Below are positions 54,007-63,000 of a stretch of DNA of 64,000 nt, in pieces. Under the pieces are notes generated by a model that was not told where the DNA came from, made no database searches, and worked only from the letters and a program-made list of their open reading frames with translations. A program made the position numbers and the translations under genes. The stretch comes from Arbacia lixula (lineage: Eukaryota > Echinodermata > Echinoidea > Arbacioida > Arbaciidae): NCBI GenBank assembly GCA_963669155.1, contig OZ022576.1:7706038-7770037 (forward strand). The letters are read 5' to 3'. The stretch's first letter is position 1. Each line of letters starts with the position of its first letter.

Positions 54007-57000
54007 GATAAGGTATAGCCATCACATTATGCCCCTATGCTAGAGACTTATGTGTCATACAGTGTGTCATAAAATGTCCGTTCACCAGCTTTCATCTAGC
54101 ACATAGCTGGCCCATATTTCATAAAAACCTGTTAACAAGAACATGAGGATTACCATGGCAATCTACTGAACATTCTCATTTATTATTGGATAAGTGCAAA
54201 ATGTGTAAATGTTCTTTGAATGTTTCCATGGTGAGAGTGTACTAACAAATACTATTTAGAAAATAGTAAAACTTTCATTTGGTTGTATTCTTTCGCATAA
54301 TTGGCCCACTTATGGGGTGAAGAAAGGAAAGGAAAGTGAAAAGTGAAAATAGAGGAGAGTTGATTTATTTACATTTTATAACACTTTACACATACTATTT
54401 TTAGCTTTGATTTTTGGTGTCTTAAACTGAAAATAAATGGGATGAAATGGAGGTAGATTATTAGAAGAAGAGGGTGGGTGTTGATTGAGAGTTAAGTAGT
54501 TATGAAGAGAAAAGAAAGAAAAGAAAATGAGAAAAGTGTAGAAAAGTTATAGTCGCTTTTGTAATTAGCTATAGGTCTCTTTCAAAATCTGAAAGAGAGG
54601 GTATCAGTCTCGATGTTTCTGGCAGTGTGCTCTGTCAGTCATCCGGAGAATAACTCCGGATAGTTAGTTAGTTGCTAAACTGACTTTAACTTTTCTTCAC
54701 TTTTCTCATTATATTTTTTTTCTTTTCTCTTTATAACTTCTTTGTGACTAGTTCACATGGTGTTACCGCAAGTGTTACTATTTTCTAAACAGTATTTATT
54801 AGTAAATATGTAAAAGTTATACACATACAACATTTTTTTTTATTGATCATGCATAAAAGCCACTTGATTAAAAATCATTGATATTTGTTGGTTAATACTG
54901 CCCTCACTTGAAAGGAAAGACGTTACAGTGGTAATGGCTACGGCCTGCAACAAGTAAAATAAGCAGGAAATGGGCAAACTGTGTCCACCGTTTAAACTGA
55001 TCATCTCAACTGTGATATTCATCAATGGGGGCAGCGGCATATCCGCTTTAAATTTGGAAAAGAAGTTTGGGATGCTGTATCCAATCTAAATGTCAATAAC
55101 TGGAATTGTCTGTAAATAAAAGTAGGGCAGCATGCTGGCTTAGCTCGCTAGCCACGGCTCATTATAGGGTAGTTGGTACCCTTGGACCACTGCATGCGTG
55201 GCCTTTTGTTTTGTAATCAGGCAGCCCATTGAAGTGGAACTTGAACAATAGGAGATCATCAGGCAAGCCTCTCTCTAGTCTGGTTGGTTACCAGGAATTA
55301 TCTCTTGGTTCGTTTTGACGGAGCCTTGTGGTCAGAAAGCGATTGAATAGCTGCCTACATTTATGTCTTGTTGTGAAAGGACAGGAAGTCTATTGTTGGA
55401 TATGACGCTCAACTTTTTGTTTTGTCAAGTCTGATAGAAAGTGAAAGAGAATGGGTGGAGCAATGGGGAAAGGGAGAGAAGAAGACTAAGGATGGGTGTC
55501 AGGATGGGATGTGAGGAATGGGTGTGTGTGTGTGTGTGTGGGGGGGGGGCTTTTTCATGTAATTGTGTATTTATGTGTGTGAAGGGCATAAGCTCCTTTC
55601 AGTCAACTCAGCGCAATCATATTTGTGTGCATATGCTGAACAACAAACCAAGTCTTTTCTTCCTATTCAGAATTTCATCTCTGATGGAAGGAACAGTCAT
55701 GTATAGGATAGATATTTTTGGTTTTGAATAGATGTATGTATGGCTTGACTTGTTTTTATACTATACGGGTGTGCAATGTGTATTGAAAAATATGATCCTG
55801 CACATTATGCTATCACTATGAAAAAGTGGCATCTGAGTTAAATGATTGTACCTCTGTTCCTTCTTACACATATTGTAAAGGAATCACATGGAAGGAGTTG
55901 AGGGCTAGGTTTCGGTAACATTAGAGGAAAAACAATGAAGATCAAGATGTATGCCCAATAATAATGATAAAAAAAGGTTATACCTACAAACTGTCTCCAG
56001 ATGAAGAGGATTAAAGGAGAGACAGTTTAGGGATATTTCACTCATGAAAACACCTGACTGTGATTGGATACAAGTCTGTTATATGTCAGATTTATCACAG
56101 CCACTGAGCTGCCACCCATCTCTCTCTCCACTTCATCTACATACATGGGTGGCTTCACCAAAACAAAAGGAGGGACCACATGACCACATTGAGTACAGTT
56201 GTATGGGTCTGTGAGTTAAGACATAGGGTTCGTTCTGGATCAGGGAGTCTTGATGAGGGTTAAGCAGGAAGTGAGAGCTTGGGTAGAGGGAGGTGATGGG
56301 GAGAGAGGGAGAGAAAGAGAGAGTGAGAGAGGGAGAGAGAGAGAGAAAACAAAATAAGAACGAGAGAAATCAAGAGCGAGGGGGAGGGAGAGGGGAGGGG
56401 GGAAAGAGTGTGTGTGTGAGAGAGAGAGATAGTGTGTGTTTGTGTGTACATGTGTGTGTGGGTGGGAGAGAGAGAAAGGGAGAGAGAGAGTGGAGGAAGT
56501 GAGAGGAAGAGGGAAGGGGTGGGGGAGAATGAGAAGGAGGTAGAAAGTTATGCAGGCAGTGACAAAGACAGTGACTCTTTTCCAATAAAATAGGGGAAAT
56601 ACGGAAGGCAAAAGGAGAGGAGAGAAAAGGGTGAGAGTAAGTGACCGGAGAGGTGATGAGCTGGAAATAGTGAAGACAAATCAAGTACCTAAACTAAAAA
56701 GACAAAGAAGACAAAAAAACTTACTCTGTTAACAGGAGCAAAAAGGGAGAGTGAAAAGGGAAAATTAAAATGGGAAGAATTGGATGAGAGAAAGGAGGGG
56801 AAGAGCAAACTAAACATAATATTGAAAGAAAAGTGTAGGGACAATGGGAGAAGGAGGATGGCTTGGTGTGAACAAAATGCATCCGGATACATTGTACATT
56901 GTACGAGGAGAAAGGAGATAAATGAAAGGCTCATGTGACACCCAGCATGAGAAAGCATAATTTTTAGATTTACCTGAATGTTTGAAATCATGCATGAATA

Positions 57001-60000
57001 ATGAAGAGAAGAGGTGAAGGAATTTAAGGATTTTGTAAGATGATTATTTTAAAATCCAATCTCTTTTTAATTCTTTTGATTTCACAATGGTTGTGGTCGT
57101 TATGCACTGAGAATTAAGATTAGGAGGAAGGGGAAGGCTGACGTAATTTGTTCCCATTGTATGATTGTGATGTGTGTGTATGTGTGTGTGTGTGTTTGTA
57201 AGAGTAAATGTGTCTATGCCAGGAAGAGAGAGAGGGGAAGGTGACAGAGATGAGAAATAAATGAGAGTCACTCACATATGAACGATCCTCAAGTACATTA
57301 CTTCTAGGTGAAGTAAATGTAGCTCATGTGTGAAGCTATACAACCTACAAGGAACCCAGCTGACTGGCATAGACAGCAGGAAACAGGTGGACACAAGTCA
57401 TGAGACACCCACTCTGGAGTCTTTCTTTTTCTTCAGTCTTCACTGGAAAGACATTTTCTGAAAAGTGAGTGACCTTGATGCTGCTGCACGGGAGCTCCAA
57501 GAATTCCGCACCAAGGCGAAGGAGAGCCGTCTTTGTAGGGTTTGAATACCAAATTGAGCGTGCCGTGCTCTGAATAGCGAAATAATGCCCAATTCATGCG
57601 CTCCTCGATGAAAGATGCTCTGCAGATCCATGGTTAGACTAATAATTCCTTTGCATGTCTGCTGCTTCCTCGTCTTTCGATGAAGTTTAAAGAATTTTTC
57701 CCGACACTGACGACATAATGAAGCCATGTGATGCTGTGGAGAGGAAAACGGAAATGGCAGACACAAATAAAATTGAGATGCAGTCATAAATTGTGGCTTA
57801 TGTTTTCTTCCCGGAAATCAGTACTGTTCTCATATATAGATGCAAATCAGAGACTTCCTACAGTAAATGATGTTTCCAAAGTCAAGGGATGTTATGGAAT
57901 CTACCAGATGAAACTGCAAGTATCATGAGAGAGAGAGATTGTCATTCAGTCAGGAACCTTGCTCAGCAAATGACACACTTTGCGTTAGAAAAGGTTGATA
58001 TACCTATACCATTCTTGCGAGATATTGAGCGTAGTTATGACGCTTTTCTGGAATAGTGGAGAGAGTATTCTAACTGTGTGTGATGGCAGGCATATTAAAG
58101 GTGAAAAATTGACTTCATTAGAAGAAGAGGCTGCAAGTGGAGATGGAGAAGAATCAATTATCAAAGTCAAATGTCACTCTTGGAATGCTATATTTGCAAT
58201 GTAGTACCTTGGAATGGAGCAACCCTGGTTATTGTGGTGCTTTGTGTGAAGTATGCCCGGGATATTGTTGTTTAAAGTGCATAATATCAGATGTTTTCCA
58301 TCAAAAATAACAGAGGTGAAATGACGCTGTCGATAGATGATCAAGTTTGGCGTGTGACACATGAGTCTACCAATTAAAGTCTACTGGACACATCTTGATT
58401 TGTAGCTATTTCAACAGAAGCCATTGCAGGGATATCAAACAGTATTCTGTCTTGCTGTCTGTACCAGATATGAGAAGTCATTTTAAATTACCTGGTAACT
58501 ACTGACCACTGTTTAATGTTGTACTATTAATATCTGGATTCTGGAGGGAAAAAAAGTTGTTGTGGAAAACACAAGTTCAGGCTGGCAATAAAAGGTGAAG
58601 GCACACCACTGCGTAGATAGTGACTCTAGGAAAGTCACGTACCTGAAGGGCGGCTAAGTTTATAATTAACCCATGTGATGGTGAGGACCCATTGCAGCTT
58701 GTACTTGTATGTATGCTATGCAGGGGTGTGGAAGCCTTTGATCTACCATGAGGGAGGATGTTGGTTTCCATATCAAAGTCAAAGAAACGCCTGTTCTGAC
58801 AGGAATCATATCTCCCCGTCCAAACTGTTGCATTGCTATGGTGATCGTTACATCTAATGGAGATGAAGCAGAGGATTTGATAACTGGGAATACAAAGAAT
58901 CCCATATGCAGTACTAGAGGTATCTTTATGGTTATGAATTCATGATACATCTGCCAATATACTATCGATGCAAACCGAAGACTTCATCAATACTCGGAAG
59001 CTGGATGTGTGTTTATAGTTGTGAATTCATGATACGTCTGGCAATAAACTTTGGATAAAAGCAAAACTTTGATCAAAAACTTGGCAGCTGATAACATTGT
59101 GAGTGCTGCCAGAACCGTTAACTGGCGAGTGGAGAGGAATAGGTGAAGAAGAAACACTGTACAGAATGTACGGACAGAATCTTGAGATGCCGATAGAATC
59201 ACAGGAATACCAACCCGAGTTTCCTCCAACTGGCTTTACCATGTCACCCCATACAGAGGTCCCAAGATCATGCGGGAACGGCTACTCACACCCCGAGATG
59301 TTCACTCCAAGACGCTGCAAAGAAGAAGGTAAGACAGATGCAGTTCGGTCTTTTCACACACACTCACTTCCCTCCCAATTCTCCATTATAGGAGAAAGTT
59401 GTCCCATAATGCACCACTCAGTGATATCCTGACTTTACTTGCAGTCATGTCCATCCCATTCTGGTCTGATCCACTTGTACACTAGAACAGATGCGGACAT
59501 GACCGCGAGCAAGACCAGAATGTAGCTGCGTGGTGCATCATTGGATGACTTATATGTGGTACAAAAGGTATGGAAAATTGTGTCCTGACTGCTACGCTTT
59601 CCAAGCTAATGCCCCCCCTCAACATGATACACCTCCCTTCCTATTGCTGCATCCCACATTCCTCTCACTAGCATGTCCTTATGATTTAATTCATACATTC
59701 CTGCTCACTTCTTCACTGTCCCCGTGATGATGTTACAAGCATCAGCACATCCAGTTCTTCAACCCTTTGCTACAAGATTTTCATACTAAGGCTGGTAGCC
59801 TGAAACACAATTCATGCAGCCTTCCCAGTCGCTGTACAGCGCTGTGCTCTCTATCGATGACCAAAAGATGAATAGCGATCATACTGCTTGCTCACGGGCA
59901 CAAGATTTCCTTCCGAGACGGACATAAGATATTTAGTAAAAGCCTTCTTAACAACATTTCTTCAAGTAAGCGCTGCAAATATAAACATATAAACAAATAT

Positions 60001-63000
60001 AAAAATGGTCGCTTAATGATTGAACTACTGATTGCAAGCATCAACACCTTCAAGCTGTTATGGAGAAGTACTTTAAAAGGAATAAAACATGCTGAAGCTG
60101 GTATGTTTGTGGGGACTGCATTAACCTGGTTTCGTAGTATATGGGTTGATGTATATGTACCACTTGTGGATTATGCACCATCATTACACACAAAGCTAAT
60201 AGGGCAGCGTTTTGTCTGGCACACAAATACTTAATATATATCATCAATAGTTTATGCACCATTAGGATAAGTGTCCACCCATTGTGAAATCATGTTTGTT
60301 TCTGAGCACAGAGAGATACATTGGGCCACTACCTGAAATCTGGTAATAAAACACTAGATATTCCCACTAACTGAAGTATTTTCAGTGTATGCCTTTTGAG
60401 TATCACAACTGTATTATATACAGACAAATAAAAAGTAAAAGAACAGATTAGTGAATGTGGACAACTTTTTAGTATGGACATGACAGAAATGTCCACATAG
60501 GACTCTTAACCCATATACCATGAAAATGTCAGACCAGATCAGCCAATAGGCTACCAAGCCACTGTACTTTTGAACCATGTGTGTGCACATTATTGATAAA
60601 CAAATGTTGAGTATTGATGGTAACTGGTTGCTTGCAAGCAAAGCAAATGTGTTCACTAAATATTTTGCATTGTTACTGAAAACATGCTGCTAGCGCATGC
60701 AATGTTTACTGTGGTATCATGAAGACTTCCTTCAATGACGGGAATACAAAATTAAGTAAAAATTCTTCTTGAACAACTTTTCTCCAAAGGAGTTCCACAG
60801 ATTTGATCTTGAACGATAGCTGAACACTTTAACTACTGATTGCACATATCCACAACGTCCAATTTTATGAAAAGGTACTTAAAACAGAGTTTAAACAAGT
60901 TGGGAACTAGAAATATCAGTTCCTGTATTTCATGGGTTAATACTTCTTAATGGACAATGGAACAGTTTGGAAAAAGTTTGAGAAAAATTAAACATTCATA
61001 TAGTTAAGGATTTTGAAAAAAGAATGATTACGTCCATATGTAGCGCTGAATTCTGCAAAGATATCTTTGGGAAATGCCATTGGTTTGCAATGACGTATGA
61101 TAAGTCTTTCTCATTGTCCATGTGCACCATGCGAAAACAAGACAATGTCCAGTCCCTCACTTGTCTTTCTTGGATTTACGGAGAATGATAACAGGGCTGG
61201 TGAATATTAAAGGTTCATGGACATAATTCTATACATTCCTTGTACATGTGTTTTTGCCCAGTTTTTACCAATTTGTTTTTCTGCTTTTATTCAGTGCAAC
61301 TTATTTGTTGGGTTTCATTCTGATCTACAATTCTTGCACAGATCAACTTATGTTTATAAATCTTTTCTTTATGAAAATCCCTCCTCAGTTTACTGCTGTT
61401 CTTCAAGTTAATTTCTCATTAGGACACTCTTTTCCCATAAGAGTAATTTTTACACAACATTACCTACAGATGGAGGCTCTTTAAATATAACATAAATGAT
61501 ATATATTTGCACTGCGATAAACCTTTGTGTGTTTGAGTATGGACGCTGCTATCCACACTCCCAGCGCTGAGAGAGATGAGGAAAGAATTATGCTGGCTTT
61601 GGCTAGAGGCAGTATGATCTCAGCTCTGACGCACATGTAAATGCTGTGTGATTGTTACTGGTATTTTGATAATATAATTGTCTCTTGGCATTATTGTACC
61701 TGGCATTTCTATAGGTCAAGAACGAGATAGAGATTTATTGAAGGCTTCTTCCTCCCCTCCATCGTCTAGCTGATCTACTCACAGAACAAGTGCCCCTCCC
61801 TCACTATCTGTATCACTCAGTTGGAGGCGTGCCTTCTACAATTATGTGAGAGTGGGCTTGTTTGGCTTCCACCCAATCAAACAGCCATTCTCTCTTCCTT
61901 ACCTCTGCTGTTTACATGGACTGTTCTTCTTTATTTTCCAAATTTGAATAATTTCAGTTCATATCTAAAGATATATGAGGTTATATGCCATAGCAAAGGA
62001 TGGCATATATATGCCCATTTTCATTCATTTTGAAGCACATATCAAAGATTATGTGGATATATGCCATAGCAAAGGACATCTACATGTATATTCCCATTTT
62101 CATTTTAAAATTCACAGGTTGTATGCACATTGATGAATTCTGCCAACTAAATAGGTTTCCTCCCCTCAATTTCACATCTTATGATGTCACTTGTATTCTT
62201 TTGTCAGAGATTATAAACATTGGTATATAAACATTGGTATATAAACATATACACTATACACTAAAGCTCACAATGTTAAAAGTGTTTTATTTTTCCTGCT
62301 CCTCTGTTTATTCTCTTCTCTGCTATTTGATATAAAGTTTATAGATGTCTAAACTGTCAGTATACTGTCTGCTGTGGCCACTTTAAAATATACCAACTAG
62401 GACATGTATTAATTTGGCTTCAAGTAAAATGTAATTGCATTTATACAACATTAATTGTACAAATAGATCATGAATATCAAATTCAAATTGGAACATAATT
62501 AAATCATACTTGAATCTGAATGAATGTAGAGTGGATGCTAAAAGCAAGGTCTCTTATAGGTCAAATAATAACACACCCCTACTCCATCCAAATTTGTATA
62601 CATTTTTGTATGCATTTGAAACATTAAATGTATGCAATTCATGATATTAGGCCATTGCATAAAAGGTAACAAGTTCTTGTTATATGCATAAAAGTGATAC
62701 AGATGCATGCAATAGGATAGAGCAAGCAATTGCTTCTATGTCTATGCAATTTACCCATTGACATTATGTTGCCATCTTCCTTAGAAAGTCGACATTCTCT
62801 AAAGGCATTCAGTATGTGACCTACTGTCTGACCTAGCAGCGATACAAAGGGCAGTGCATACACAATATAATTCAATTAATTTGTTTGTCAGGGTAGTGCT
62901 GCCCTTTAACTATGAAGGGCGTTACTCATCCAGTTCGAGAACAAAAAAAAAGGCCCAAGGATTTTCATATGATATGCTGCGGCCACCACACCATGCATGT

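Larger units (their letters stand above)
53662..59112 (+). other. Intron 7 (5.45 kb)
   Basis: GTGAGT to GCTGCCAG. Holds (GA)n at 53957-54002, an inverted-repeat element at 54490-54742, G/GT-rich repeats (55522-55549, 56290-56510, 57168-57196), a purine-rich block to 56640 and an 87-bp tandem duplication just before exon 8. Confidence 0.8.

Noticed and set aside
55120-55250. GGCTTAGCTCGCTAGCC region considered as a tRNA-like SINE head
   Set aside because: No B-box (GGTTCGA) and no cloverleaf could be drawn.
57440-57787. 115-codon minus-strand frame in intron 7
   Set aside because: No domain; more likely a non-coding islet.
59440-59525. CATTCTGGTCT/AGACCAGAATG inverted repeat considered as a transposon
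   Set aside because: Arms too short and no target duplication.
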